From positions 1-64,000 of the forward strand of contig NZ_QUFB01000002.1 of the NCBI RefSeq assembly GCF_003478335.1: a stretch of 64,000 bases of DNA, given 5' to 3'. Shown one piece after another: positions 26,148-36,030 of the stretch. Position 1 is the first letter of the stretch. Each line of letters opens with the position of its first letter. The notes under the pieces were generated by a model. It searched no databases, was not told where the DNA came from, and saw nothing but the letters and a program-made list of their open reading frames with translations. A program made the translations under genes and the position numbers. This DNA comes from Clostridium sp. AM49-4BH (GTDB lineage Bacteria; Bacillota; Clostridia; Lachnospirales; Lachnospiraceae).

Positions 26148-27128
26148 ATGAAACAACAGATTATTATTGATGTAATGCAACAGATGCTGCCGCACCTCGA
26201 CAATGCCCAGATGCAGAAACTGCAAAAGGTTTTGGAATATACATTACATGGATGTGAAATAACAGTGCTTGAGGAGAATGATAATGATAATTCGCAGTTG
26301 GTAGAATCTTTTATCTCGGCAAAAAGAATTGAGGGATGTTCGGAGAAAACATTGAAATATTATCGCACTACAATAGAGACAATGTTAATTTCCGTTGATA
26401 AGAGTATTCGATATATACAAACTGAAGATTTGCGTTCTTATCTGATAAATTATCAGAATGAAAAGCAATCAAGTCGTGTGACGATAGATAACATACGTAG
26501 AATTTTGTCAAGTTTTTTCTCATGGATGGAGGACGAGGACTATATTTTGAAAAGCCCTGTCCGCCGTATCCATAAGGTGAAAACAGCAGCTAATATCAAG
26601 GAAACCTATACAGACGAGGACTTGGAAAAAATGCGCGACAACTGCACAGAACTTCGGGATTTGGCTATGATTGATATGCTGGCATCTACTGGAATGCGTA
26701 TCGGTGAGATGGTTCTGTTGAACAAAACAGACATCAATTTCAACGAGCGCGAGTGTGTGGTTTTCGGTAAAGGCGATAAGGAACGTATTGTATATTTTGA
26801 TGCCAGAACAAAGATTCATCTGCAAAACTATATTGACAGCAGAACGGATGATAATCCGGCATTGTTCGTTACTCTGCGTTCTCCGCATGAGAGAATCAAG
26901 ATAGGCGGTATCGAATCTCGCCTGCGTGAAATGGGTAAGCAGTTGGACATTCCCAAAGTCCATCCGCATAAGTTCCGCCGGACGCTTGCAACGATGGCGA
27001 TTGATAAAGGTATGCCAATTGAGCAGTTACAGCAGCTCTTGGGGCATAAACGAATAGATACAACCTTGCAGTATGCAATGGTCAAACAGAGCAATGTAAA
27101 GTTGGCTCACAAGAAATATATCGGTTAG
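26148..27128 (+). CDS. Tyrosine recombinase (XerC/D-like), likely hsdS invertase
   Basis: The 326-residue product has an N-terminal core-binding domain (SAKRIEGCSEKTLKYYRTTI) and a catalytic domain with Arg in STGMRIGEMVLL, Lys in GKGDKERIV, HPHKFRRTL, LLGHKRID and the nucleophile Tyr in TTLQYAMV (about residue 309). All six catalytic positions appear present. It ends 12 bases before the second hsdS. Recombinases of this type control hsdS inversion in other type I loci, such as the pneumococcal ivr locus; that it acts on the repeats here is inferred. Confidence 0.9.
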   Translation: MKQQIIIDVMQQMLPHLDNAQMQKLQKVLEYTLHGCEITVLEENDNDNSQLVESFISAKRIEGCSEKTLKYYRTTIETMLISVDKSIRYIQTEDLRSYLINYQNEKQSSRVTIDNIRRILSSFFSWMEDEDYILKSPVRRIHKVKTAANIKETYTDEDLEKMRDNCTELRDLAMIDMLASTGMRIGEMVLLNKTDINFNERECVVFGKGDKERIVYFDARTKIHLQNYIDSRTDDNPALFVTLRSPHERIKIGGIESRLREMGKQLDIPKVHPHKFRRTLATMAIDKGMPIEQLQQLLGHKRIDTTLQYAMVKQSNVKLAHKKYIG

Positions 27129-27140
27129 GAAGGTGGCATC

Positions 27141-28366
27141 ATGGAAACTTGGAAAAAAATCAGGTTGGGTAGTGCTTGCAGGACTAATACAGACTCATAT
27201 TCACCCAAGGAAAAATGGGATTTTGTAAATTATTTGGATACAGGCAATATCACTAATAATACAATTGACTCCATTCAGTTCATAGATTTGACAAAAGAGA
27301 AACTCCCAAGCAGGGCAAGGAGGAAGGTTAGAACGGATAGCATTGTCTATTCCACAGTGCGACCGAATCAGCACCATTTTGGAATAATAAAATCTCAACC
27401 AGAGAATTTTTTGGTGTCGACGGGGTTCACGGTAATTGATGTTGATACTAATGTACTCAATGCGGATTTTCTGTATTATTTGCTTACTAAAAACACGCTT
27501 GTAGAAGCACTTCACGCTATTGCGGAGCAAAGTACATCCGCATATCCGTCCATCAAGCCTTCAGATATTGAGAATCTGGAAATTGAAATTCCAGACATTT
27601 TGACGCAAAAAAAGATTGCCAACATTCTCAATATTTTGGATGGCAAAGTGACGCAAAACAATGAAATAAACAAGAATTTAGAGCAGCAAGCTCAGACAAT
27701 ATTCAAGTCGTGGTTTGTTGATTTTGAACCTTTTGGTGGCGTTCAGCTTCCGAAATGCAGTTCATTCCACTTCAAGAACTCTGTAAAGTAGTTACCAAGG
27801 GAACGACTCCAACAACGCTTGGCAAATCATTTACAAACTCAGGTATAAATTTCATAAAAGCAGAGTCAATACATGATAATCATTCTATTGACAGCAGTAA
27901 ATTCGCTTTTATTGATGAAGAAACAAATGCACTGTTGAAGCGTTCGATTATCAAAGCAAATGACATTGTGTTTACTATTGCTGGCACTTTGGGTAGATTT
28001 GCAATGATAGATAATAGTATGCTTCCGGCTAACACCAATCAAGCAGTTGCTATTATCAGGCCTGACGAAACCAAGGTTACTCCTGCATATCTTTATAGTT
28101 TCTTCATTGGTAATTGGCATAATGAATACTATTCTAAAAGAATTCAGCAAGCTGTTCAAGCTAATTTAAGCCTTACTACCATTAAGTCATTACCTATTGC
28201 AGTCTTAAATGATACAACAATGAGCAATTATGACAAATTAGTAAGTCCGTTATTTGCTCTAATGAAAAACAACGAAGAAGAAAATCGTAGGCTTTCAAAA
28301 TTAAGAGATACTCTTTTGCCAAAGTTAATGTCCGGTGAGCTTGATGTTTCGGACATTGACTTTTAA
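27141..28366 (+). CDS. hsdS: HsdS specificity subunit, two recognition domains (frameshifted as read)
   Basis: The first segment, 27141-27791, encodes one recognition domain, the central NKNLEQQAQTIFKSWFVDFEPFGG, and then runs out of frame. The second, from 27755, carries MQFIPLQELCKVVTKGTT and the rest to SGELDVSDIDF. One added A in the AAA at 27753-27755 would restore a 408-residue HsdS. Repeat C lies inside the central helix. It may be a real split, because separate half-subunits can pair, or an assembly indel. Confidence 0.85.
27667..27680 (+). repeat. hsdS recombination repeat C
   Basis: TAAACAAGAATTTA in the intact hsdS, direct relative to repeat A and inverted relative to B. Exchange with B would invert a 2.4-kb segment carrying the small-gene cassette and the recombinase. 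Exchange with A would delete about 3.2 kb. Confidence 0.85.
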
Positions 28367-28421
28367 GCCGCTAAATTCTTGTTTACCATAAAAATATAAC
28401 GCAAAATACAGGAGGTTGAAC

Positions 28422-31400
28422 ATGTCAAATTTATTTACAGAGGATACATATGAACAGGCAATTATTGAATTGTTTGAAAATATGGGCTATGACCACCTCT
28501 ACGCTCCGGATTTTGATAGAGATTATACCAGTCCGCTTCTGGATTCTATTCTGAGAGATAGTTTGGTTCGTATCAACCGTGGTCTGTCTGTAGAAGCCGT
28601 TGATGAGGCATTGGCCAAATTGAAGAATTTCGATACCGGAAGCTTGTTGCAGAAGAATATGATATTTATGGATTATCTGCAAAATGGCATCACGGTTAAG
28701 TTCTTTGTGAAGGGCGAGGAGCAATCATCTATTGTACGTTTGATTGATTACGCAAATGCAAAGAATAATTCTTTTTATGTGGTAAATCAGTTTACATTCC
28801 TTGAAAACGGAAATAACCGTCGTCCGGATATTATTCTATTTATTAATGGATTGCCTCTTGTTTTGATGGAGCTGAAGAGTCCGGCGAAGGATGAAGTGGG
28901 AGCGGAGAATGCATACCATCAGATTCGTAATTATATGCAGGATATTCCATCTATCTTTTATTACAATGCAATCTGTGTAATTAGTGATTTGTCTACGAAT
29001 AAGGCTGGAACGATTACTTCCGGATTGGATCGCTTTATGGAATGGAAAACAAAAGATGGTAATTACGAAGATACTGCGTATGCGTCCTTTGAAACTTTTT
29101 ATGAGGGTATGTTCCCAAAGGAACGTTTACTTGATATTTTGAAGAACTTTATTCTTTTCTCAGGCGTTAGCAATAGCCGTTTCAAAGTATTAGCAGGATA
29201 CCATCAATATTTTGCAGTTCGCAAAGCAATCGAGAAAGCAAAGGTAGCAACTAAGACCGATGGTAAGGGTGGTGTGTTTTGGCATACACAGGGCTCTGGT
29301 AAGTCGTTATCTATGGTTTTTTATGCACATTTATTGCAAGATGCATTAGATAGCCCGACCATTGTAGTTATGACAGACCGTATTGATTTGGATGATCAGC
29401 TTTATGCACAGTTCTCACAATGCGCAGATTTTTTGCGTCAGACACCGGTACAGGCAGAGAGCAAGGAACATTTGAAGTCACTTCTTGATGGCAGAAGTGC
29501 GAATGGCATCATATTTACTACGATGTTTAAGTTTGAGCGTGGAGAGAAAGCCTTATCGGAACGTAGAAATATTGTTGTTATGGCAGACGAAGCACATCGT
29601 GGGCAGTATGGTTTTGATGAGAAAATCGTTATGTCAGAGAATGAAAATGGTGAAAAGGAGGCACATACGGTAATCGGTAATGCCCGTGTTATTCATGATG
29701 CATTGCCGAATGCTACATTTATTGGTTTTACTGGTACACCGATTTCAGCTAAGGACAGAAATACTCGTGAAGTGTTTGGTGACTATATCGATGTTTATGA
29801 TATGACGCAGGCCGTGGAAGATGGCGCTACTCGTCCAGTTTATTATGAAAGCCGTGTTGTTCATCTAAAGTTGGATGAGAATACGCTGGCGTTAATTGAT
29901 TCCACTTATGATGTCTTGGAACAACAATCCGATGCGCAAACGATCGAGAAGAGCAAAAAGATGCTTGGCCAGATGGAAAGTGTATTGGGAGCGGATTCTA
30001 CGATTGAATCTCTTTGTGATGATATTGTTGAACATTACGAAAAATACAGAGCAAATCTTCTGACAGGTAAAGCTATGATTGTGGCGTATTCTCGCCCGAT
30101 TGCAATGAAAATTTACCGCCGTATTTTAAGAATCAGACCTACATGGACAGAGAAAGTGGGTGTGGTTATGACTGGCGGCAACAATGACCCGGAAGATTGG
30201 AAAGAGATTATCGGAACCAAAGCGCACAAGGAAGAGCTTGCGAGGAAATTTAAAGATAATAATGATCCAATGAAAATAGCTATTGTTGTAGATATGTGGC
30301 TTACCGGATTTGATGTGCCTTCTTTGGCTACTATGTATGTTTACAAGCCAATGCGTGGATATAATTTGATGCAGGCAATAGCTCGTGTTAACCGTGTATT
30401 CAAGGATAAAGAAGGTGGATTGATCGTTGACTATGTTGGAATTGCGTCAGCTCTAAAGGCGGCGATGAAAGAATATACGAAGCGCGATCAGTCTAAATAC
30501 GGTGACATGAACATTGCAAAGATGGCCTATCCGAAGTTTCAGGAAAAGCTACAAGTCTGCAAAGATTTGTTGCATGGCTTTGATTTTAGCGGGTTTGTAG
30601 GTGGTTCTCCGCTTACGATGGCTAAGCTCATTACAGGAGGTGTAAACTTTATTCTTGATGCAAGTGTACCAGAAAGAAAAGATTTGTTCTTGAAGGAAGC
30701 TATGCTTTTGAAACAGTCGCATTCACTTTGTTCCAGTATGACAACAGAGCAGGAACGGCATGAAGCGGCTTATATGGAAGCTTTGCGATCTACGATTATT
30801 AAGATTACTTATGGTGGTACCGGTGGAAAGAGCCTGTCGCTCACCGAGATTAACGATCAAATCAATGAACTTTTGAAAGCGGCAGTACAGAGTGAAGGCG
30901 TCATCAGCTTATTTGACAGCAGCAAGAGTGGTGGTGAAAATTTTAGCTTGTTTGATCCGGCAGTCTTGGATGAAATCTCTAGAATGAAAGAAAAGAATAT
31001 AGCTGTTGAGATTTTGAAAAAACTTATGGCTGAGCAGGTGGCTCTTTACAAGAGAACAAATGTGGTGCAGTCACAAAAATTCTCAGAAAAGATAGCGCAA
31101 CTGATGAACTCTTATTATAACGGATTAATCACCAATGAAGAAGTTATTAAAGAACTGTTGAAAACTGCGGAGGAAATTGCAAATCTCTATAAGAATGGTC
31201 AGAAGCTGGGTCTTTCACAAGAAGAACTTGCATTCTATGATGCCCTTACAAAACCAGAGCATATCAAAGATTTTTACAAGAATGATGAATTGATTGCTCT
31301 GACAAGAGAACTTACAGAAATGCTTCGTAAGAATCGTACCATCGATTGGCAGAAAAAAGAAACAGCTAGAGCGCAGATGCGTAAGATGGTTAAACGACTC

Positions 31401-31580
31401 CTTAAGAAATATAAATATCCTCCGGAAGATTATGCTTTTGCAATAAGTACAGTAATTAGTCAGTGTGAGCTTTGGACAGATAATGCGGAACCACGAAAAG
31501 AGGAAAAGCTCTATAAATATGTGTCTGAAATAGAACTAAGCAAGGTGGCAGAAAATACAGTTTCTTACGGAGAAAAGTAG
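28422..31580 (+). CDS. hsdR: Type I restriction endonuclease subunit HsdR
   Basis: The start at 28422 follows GGAGG; the product has 1052 residues. The N-terminal nuclease motif appears as RPDIILF followed by VLMELKSP. The DNA-translocating helicase motor has Walker A HTQGSGKSLSM, the DEAH box VVMADEAHRGQYG, and IGFTGTPI. It drives translocation and cleavage of unmodified DNA together with HsdM and HsdS. It is intact, so the locus can restrict. Confidence 0.96.
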   Translation: MSNLFTEDTYEQAIIELFENMGYDHLYAPDFDRDYTSPLLDSILRDSLVRINRGLSVEAVDEALAKLKNFDTGSLLQKNMIFMDYLQNGITVKFFVKGEEQSSIVRLIDYANAKNNSFYVVNQFTFLENGNNRRPDIILFINGLPLVLMELKSPAKDEVGAENAYHQIRNYMQDIPSIFYYNAICVISDLSTNKAGTITSGLDRFMEWKTKDGNYEDTAYASFETFYEGMFPKERLLDILKNFILFSGVSNSRFKVLAGYHQYFAVRKAIEKAKVATKTDGKGGVFWHTQGSGKSLSMVFYAHLLQDALDSPTIVVMTDRIDLDDQLYAQFSQCADFLRQTPVQAESKEHLKSLLDGRSANGIIFTTMFKFERGEKALSERRNIVVMADEAHRGQYGFDEKIVMSENENGEKEAHTVIGNARVIHDALPNATFIGFTGTPISAKDRNTREVFGDYIDVYDMTQAVEDGATRPVYYESRVVHLKLDENTLALIDSTYDVLEQQSDAQTIEKSKKMLGQMESVLGADSTIESLCDDIVEHYEKYRANLLTGKAMIVAYSRPIAMKIYRRILRIRPTWTEKVGVVMTGGNNDPEDWKEIIGTKAHKEELARKFKDNNDPMKIAIVVDMWLTGFDVPSLATMYVYKPMRGYNLMQAIARVNRVFKDKEGGLIVDYVGIASALKAAMKEYTKRDQSKYGDMNIAKMAYPKFQEKLQVCKDLLHGFDFSGFVGGSPLTMAKLITGGVNFILDASVPERKDLFLKEAMLLKQSHSLCSSMTTEQERHEAAYMEALRSTIIKITYGGTGGKSLSLTEINDQINELLKAAVQSEGVISLFDSSKSGGENFSLFDPAVLDEISRMKEKNIAVEILKKLMAEQVALYKRTNVVQSQKFSEKIAQLMNSYYNGLITNEEVIKELLKTAEEIANLYKNGQKLGLSQEELAFYDALTKPEHIKDFYKNDELIALTRELTEMLRKNRTIDWQKKETARAQMRKMVKRLLKKYKYPPEDYAFAISTVISQCELWTDNAEPRKEEKLYKYVSEIELSKVAENTVSYGEK

Positions 31581-31595
31581 TAATGGAGGTGCGAC

Positions 31596-33698
31596 ATGGA
31601 TGCACGTAAAGGCAATATCTATGAGATATTAAATGGAAATAAACAGTTTTTGATTCCAGTTTATCAGAGATTTTACAGCTGGGATATTGATCAGTGTAAA
31701 CGACTTTGGAACGATATTGTAGAGATGCAGAGAAAAGGTAAAGCGGGTCATTTTGTTGGATCTATTGTTAATATTGCTGAGCAAGCGATGCCAACAGGTG
31801 TTCAGAAGTATATGATTATTGATGGGCAGCAGCGAATGACAACGTTAACTCTTCTTCTCCTAGCTTTGCGCGATTATGCAATAAAGAATCCTAATGACAC
31901 AACAATTAATGCTCGTCGTATAGATAATATGCTTCTAAAAAATGAGTATGAAAATGGTGATGAACGGTATAAGTTACTGCTAACCGAAACAGATAGGGAT
32001 ATTCTTATAAGCCTTGTTGAGAAAAAGCCAATTGCAGAAGGTACTCGATCAAGGTTGATTGAAAATTATAACTTTTTCGATAAGAAGCTAGCCGATAAAG
32101 AAATTCAGCCAGCAGAGGTATACGAATCAATTGGAAAATTACAGATTGTTAATATCACGTTAGACCGTACCGTAGATGATGCACAGGCAATTTTTGAAAG
32201 CTTGAACTCTACGGGTAAAGAACTTTTAGAATCTGATTTGATTCGTAACTATGTTTTGATGGGACTTGCGCCATCTGAACAAACCTATGTATATGAGCAT
32301 CTTTGGCGGCCTATGGAACAACTGTTTATTTACGAAACGCAAGGATCTGTAATGGATGCTTTCTTCCGCCATTACTTGACCATGAAGTTTTCTCGTATTC
32401 CAAAGCAGGGACGTGTATATGAAGAGTTCAAGTTGTATCACTTGAACTGCGAATTTGGAAGTATTAGAGAACTTTGTCAAGATTTGCTGGAGTATGCAAA
32501 ATATTATACTAATATTGTATTTAAGCGGAATTCTGACACGGATTTAAGGAGGTTATATGAAGATATTATTGATTTGAGAATGGAAGTATCTTATCCGTTC
32601 TTACTGAAGATTCATCATGACTGTACCGAAGGACTAATAACCTCAGATGAGTTGAAGGAAATTCTGGAACTTTGTATTAGCTATGTTCTGAGACGTGCAG
32701 TTTGCGAAATTCCGACTAATTCGATGAATAAAACATTTGCAACGTTGAAGAATTATATTAAACCAGACGATTACCTGAATTCTGTTAAGGCATTCTTTGT
32801 AATGCAGGATACTTATAAAGAATTTCCAGATAACGATAAGTTTGAAGGCGCATTCGTAAACCGTGATATTTATAATATGCGTGCGAGAAATTATATTCTC
32901 AGTCGATTGGAAAACTTTGAAAACAAGGCTCCAATTACTATAGAAAATTACACCATTGAACATATTATGCCGCAAAACAAAAACCTTTCTTTGGAGTGGC
33001 AAACTAATCTTGGCCCTGAGTGGCAGGAGGTCCAGAAAAAATATTTACATACAATTGGCAATCTTACTTTGACTGCATATAATTCCGAGATGAGTGACAG
33101 GCCTTTTTTGGATAAGATGGATATGCTAGGTGGATTTAAAGAAAGCGCACTTAGGATTAATAAATATGTGGTTTTGCAGAATGAATGGAATGAGACACAC
33201 ATCCAAGAGAGAGCAAATGAATTAGCAAAGAAAGCAGAAGTTATTTGGCCATATCCTGCTTTAACAGCTACAGAACTAGCACCATATCAAGCAGAAGAAA
33301 AAACAGTGCAGAAGTATTCCTTAGAATCATATGCTGTTAATGCCTTTACAAGGATGCTGTTTGAATCTTTGGATAAACGTATTATGAAATTATCTCCAAG
33401 GGTGAAGAAGGAATATAAAAAGTTGTATGTTGCTTATAAGCTAGATACCAATTTTGTTGATATTGTATTCCAGAAACAAAGATTGCGCATTTCGATTAAT
33501 ATGAAGTTTTCAGAGCTTAATGATCCTAACGGTATCTGCAAGGATATTTCAGGTTTAGGACGCTGGGGAAATGGTGACGTAGAATTGTTTATGGAGCATC
33601 AGGATGAATTAGATCAAATCATGGAAATTGTGAAGCAATCCTATGATGCACAGGCAGAAGGGGGAATAGATTGTGGTTTAGCGATTAACATTCTATAG
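31596..33698 (+). CDS. DUF262/DUF1524 nuclease (GmrSD-like) with DUF5655-like tail
   Basis: The 700-residue protein has the DUF262 ParB-like motifs (IPVYQRFYSWD, IIDGQQRMTTLTLL), then a DUF1524 HNH-type nuclease (YTIEHIMPQ, TIGNLTLTAYNSEMSD). A C-terminal DUF5655-like region follows (LDKRIMKLSPRVKKEYKKLY). Fusions of this kind include the GmrSD type IV enzymes, which cut modified phage DNA using a nucleotide-dependent switch. It starts 15 bases after hsdR, so it belongs to the same defence operon. The target modification is unknown. Confidence 0.88.
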   Translation: MDARKGNIYEILNGNKQFLIPVYQRFYSWDIDQCKRLWNDIVEMQRKGKAGHFVGSIVNIAEQAMPTGVQKYMIIDGQQRMTTLTLLLLALRDYAIKNPNDTTINARRIDNMLLKNEYENGDERYKLLLTETDRDILISLVEKKPIAEGTRSRLIENYNFFDKKLADKEIQPAEVYESIGKLQIVNITLDRTVDDAQAIFESLNSTGKELLESDLIRNYVLMGLAPSEQTYVYEHLWRPMEQLFIYETQGSVMDAFFRHYLTMKFSRIPKQGRVYEEFKLYHLNCEFGSIRELCQDLLEYAKYYTNIVFKRNSDTDLRRLYEDIIDLRMEVSYPFLLKIHHDCTEGLITSDELKEILELCISYVLRRAVCEIPTNSMNKTFATLKNYIKPDDYLNSVKAFFVMQDTYKEFPDNDKFEGAFVNRDIYNMRARNYILSRLENFENKAPITIENYTIEHIMPQNKNLSLEWQTNLGPEWQEVQKKYLHTIGNLTLTAYNSEMSDRPFLDKMDMLGGFKESALRINKYVVLQNEWNETHIQERANELAKKAEVIWPYPALTATELAPYQAEEKTVQKYSLESYAVNAFTRMLFESLDKRIMKLSPRVKKEYKKLYVAYKLDTNFVDIVFQKQRLRISINMKFSELNDPNGICKDISGLGRWGNGDVELFMEHQDELDQIMEIVKQSYDAQAEGGIDCGLAINIL

Positions 33699-33770
33699 GA
33701 CTCAGCCACTTTTGTATAGTGATAGGTGTCACATCAATTGTAACCCTACAACGAAAAATAAAAAAATCAA

Positions 33771-33798
33771 AGAATCCCCTTGCATAGGGGATTCTTTT
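33771..33798 (+). terminator. Terminator closing the defence island
   Basis: AGAATCCCCT at 33771-33780 pairs perfectly with AGGGGATTCT at 33786-33795, followed by a short T-run. A-rich sequence on its left would let it work in both directions. Confidence 0.9.
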
Positions 33799-33848
33799 GT
33801 GTTATTCTATGCTAGTGTGTTTTTGCACGCAATAGAATCAATTAATCA

Positions 33849-33907
33849 CATGTGCGGATTGCGCGAAGGTGCCTGACAGCTCAAGGTCTCGCGTTTGGAA
33901 GTACATG
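33849..33907 (+). promoter_or_regulatory. Possible structured leader of rpsB
   Basis: CATGTGC at 33849-33855 can pair with GTACATG at 33901-33907 (one mismatch), enclosing a second stem of CGCGA (33862-33866) with TCGCG (33889-33893). Ribosomal protein S2 often represses its own mRNA through such a leader. I see the stems but cannot match a described family. Confidence 0.35.
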
Positions 33908-33938
33908 GAAGCAAAAAAACCAAATGGAGGTAAACAAA

Positions 33939-34661
33939 ATGAGCGTTATTTCAATGAAACAGTTACTGGAAGCAGGTGTTCACTTCGGACATCAGACAAG
34001 AAGATGGAACCCTAAAATGGCAGAGTACATCTACACAGAGCGTAATGGTATCTACATCATCGACTTACAGAAGTCTGTAGGCATGGTTGATACAGCATAC
34101 AATGCAGTAAAAGATATCGTTGCTAACGGTGGTAACATCCTTTTCGTTGGAACAAAGAAGCAGGCTCAGGACTCTATCAAGGCAGAGGCAGAGCGTTGTG
34201 GTATGTTCTATGTAAACGAGAGATGGTTAGGTGGTATGCTTACTAACTTCAAGACGATCCAGACTCGTATCAAGAGATTGAAAGCAATCGAGACAATGGC
34301 AGAGGATGGTACTTTTGATGTTCTTCCTAAGAAGGAAGTTATTGGCTTGAAGAAAGAGTGGGATAAGCTTGAGAAGAACCTTGGCGGAATCAAAGATATG
34401 AAGAAGATTCCGGACGCTATCTTCATTGTAGATCCTAAGAAGGAGAGAATCTGCGTTCAGGAGGCACATACATTAGGTATTCCTTTGATCGGTATCGCTG
34501 ATACAAACTGTGATCCGGAAGAACTTGATTATGTAATTCCGGGTAACGATGATGCTATCAGAGCCGTTAAGTTGATCGTATCTACAATGGCTGATGCAGT
34601 TATCGAGGCTAATCAGGGTGTTTCTATGGATGACACAGAAGCAGCAGAGGATGCAGAGTAA
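33939..34661 (+). CDS. rpsB: 30S ribosomal protein S2
   Basis: The start at 33939 follows GGAGG and begins [19 protein letters not shown], the universal S2 N-terminus, giving 240 residues. It binds 16S rRNA in the small subunit. It pairs with tsf downstream, the conserved bacterial rpsB-tsf order. Confidence 0.98.
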   Translation: MSVISMKQLLEAGVHFGHQTRRWNPKMAEYIYTERNGIYIIDLQKSVGMVDTAYNAVKDIVANGGNILFVGTKKQAQDSIKAEAERCGMFYVNERWLGGMLTNFKTIQTRIKRLKAIETMAEDGTFDVLPKKEVIGLKKEWDKLEKNLGGIKDMKKIPDAIFIVDPKKERICVQEAHTLGIPLIGIADTNCDPEELDYVIPGNDDAIRAVKLIVSTMADAVIEANQGVSMDDTEAAEDAE

Positions 34662-34691
34662 TCTTTAACAGGAAAATGGAGGACGAGTGAA

Positions 34692-35621
34692 ATGGCAATT
34701 ACAGCTTCACAGGTAAAAGAATTAAGAGAAATGACCGGTGCCGGCATGATGGATTGTAAGAAGGCACTGACAAATACGGATGGAGATATGGATGCAGCAG
34801 TAGAATGGCTCCGTGAGAACGGTTTGGCAAAGGCTGCTAAGAAATCCGGACGTATTGCAGCAGAGGGTATGGTTGCAGTTGACGTATCTGAGGATGGCAA
34901 GAGCGCATCTATCGTAGAGGTAAACTCTGAGACAGATTTCGTTGCAAAGAATGAGGTTTTCCAGCAGTATGTTAAGGAAGTTGCAGCACAGGCTAAGGTT
35001 ACATCTGCAGAAAATGTCGAAGCTTTCTTGGCTGAGCCATGGGCAGCAGAGGCAGGACAGACTGTAGAAGAGAAATTAAAAGCTATGATCGCTAAGATCG
35101 GCGAGAACATGAACATTCGTCGTTTTGAGAAAGTTACGACAGATGGTTTAGTTGTTTCTTATATCCACGCTGGTGGTAAGATCGGTGTATTAGTTGTGGC
35201 CGACACAGACAGCGACAGCGATGCTGTAAAAGAGTGCTTGAAGAATGTAGCAATGCAGATTGCAGCTTTGAATCCAAAGTATGTATCATCTGATGATGTT
35301 GATGCAGATTACAAAGAGCATGAGAAACAGGTACTTCTTGCACAGGCTAAGAATGATCCTAAGAATGCAGGTAAGCCGGATGAGATCATTGAGAAGATGA
35401 TCATTGGCCGTCTTAACAAAGAGCTTAAAGAAGTATGTTTGTTAGAGCAGCCATATGTTAAGGCTGAGAACAAAGAGAATGTTAAGCAGTATATTGAGGC
35501 TGTTGCAACAGCTGAGGGATGCAAGCTTAATGTTACAAAGTTCGTTCGTTTTGAGACTGGTGAAGGTCTTGAGAAGAAGGAAGAGGATTTCGCAGCAGAG
35601 GTTGCAGCACAGCTTGGCTAA
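34692..35621 (+). CDS. tsf: Translation elongation factor Ts
   Basis: The 309-residue guanine-nucleotide exchange factor recycles EF-Tu. The N-terminal UBA-like domain, ITASQVKELREMTGAGMMDC, and the core motif VNSETDFVAKN are conserved. It lies 30 bases after rpsB and is followed by a strong terminator. Confidence 0.98.
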   Translation: MAITASQVKELREMTGAGMMDCKKALTNTDGDMDAAVEWLRENGLAKAAKKSGRIAAEGMVAVDVSEDGKSASIVEVNSETDFVAKNEVFQQYVKEVAAQAKVTSAENVEAFLAEPWAAEAGQTVEEKLKAMIAKIGENMNIRRFEKVTTDGLVVSYIHAGGKIGVLVVADTDSDSDAVKECLKNVAMQIAALNPKYVSSDDVDADYKEHEKQVLLAQAKNDPKNAGKPDEIIEKMIIGRLNKELKEVCLLEQPYVKAENKENVKQYIEAVATAEGCKLNVTKFVRFETGEGLEKKEEDFAAEVAAQLG

Positions 35622-35679
35622 TCATTAGTCAGACCGGAAATGATCTTATTGAACAAGAGATCAATATGGTAAATGATAC

Positions 35680-35719
35680 CCCATGAATGCATAAACGATA
35701 TGCGTTCATGGGTTTTTTT
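35680..35719 (+). terminator. Terminator after tsf
   Basis: CCCATGAATGCAT at 35680-35692 pairs with ATGCGTTCATGGG at 35700-35712 (one G-T pair), followed by seven T. Confidence 0.92.
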
Positions 35720-35832
35720 AAATTTAAGAAATTTTTCATTTTCTGTATTGTAAAAAACGCTTTGCAAAGATGCGACGGTCTTGTAGCCTGCGTCACAGGT
35801 TCTTATAGAGCGCGAAAGGTAAGAGTAAGTTC

Positions 35833-35860
35833 TTGACACGATATCATATCGTGGTAAAAT
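35833..35860 (+). promoter_or_regulatory. Promoter with a palindromic operator in its spacer
   Basis: TTGACA at 35833-35838 and TAAAAT at 35855-35860 (16-base spacer) flank a perfect palindrome, CACGATAT-C-ATATCGTG at 35837-35853, which fills the spacer and touches the -35 box. A dimeric repressor bound there would block polymerase. It drives the riboswitch and the GGDEF gene. Confidence 0.7.
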
Positions 35861-35879
35861 AACAATATATTAACAATAA

Positions 35880-35948
35880 TAGGGCAAAGCAGGTGAAAGT
35901 CTGTGACGCAAAGCTATAGGGCCTTTGAAATGGCAGCCAGTTGCACAA
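35880..35948 (+). ncRNA. Cyclic di-GMP-I (GEMM) riboswitch
   Basis: The conserved GEMM-I core is present: GGGCAAAGC, a GAAA-tetraloop stem (CAGGTGAAAGTCTG), GACGCAAAGC, then TAGGGCC paired with TGGCAGCC. The 3' segment TTGCAC (35941-35946) can pair with GTGCAA of the terminator's 5' arm, so ligand binding probably frees the terminator. This would be an off switch for the diguanylate cyclase downstream. The 35622-36167 gap also holds a promoter, a terminator and a repeat element. Confidence 0.88.
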
Positions 35949-35968
35949 AGATGGAATTGGTTAAAAAG

Positions 35969-36004
35969 GGTGCAATGGTAGTGTGAATTGCATCTTTTTT
36001 CTTT
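35969..36004 (+). terminator. Riboswitch expression-platform terminator
   Basis: GGTGCAAT at 35969-35976 pairs with ATTGCATC at 35987-35994 (one G-T pair), followed by TTTTTTCTTT. It lies between the c-di-GMP aptamer and the gene at 36168. Confidence 0.75.
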
Positions 36005-36030
36005 ATAACGATTAAAGTATCAAAAGATAA

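Noticed and set aside
26148..27128. The tyrosine recombinase as a prophage or ICE integrase
   Set aside because: No phage or conjugation genes and no tRNA attachment site are nearby; its position between hsdS copies favours a dedicated invertase.
35837..35853. The spacer palindrome as a MerR-type activator site
   Set aside because: MerR-controlled promoters have 19-20 base spacers; this one has 16 and near-consensus boxes, so repression fits better.
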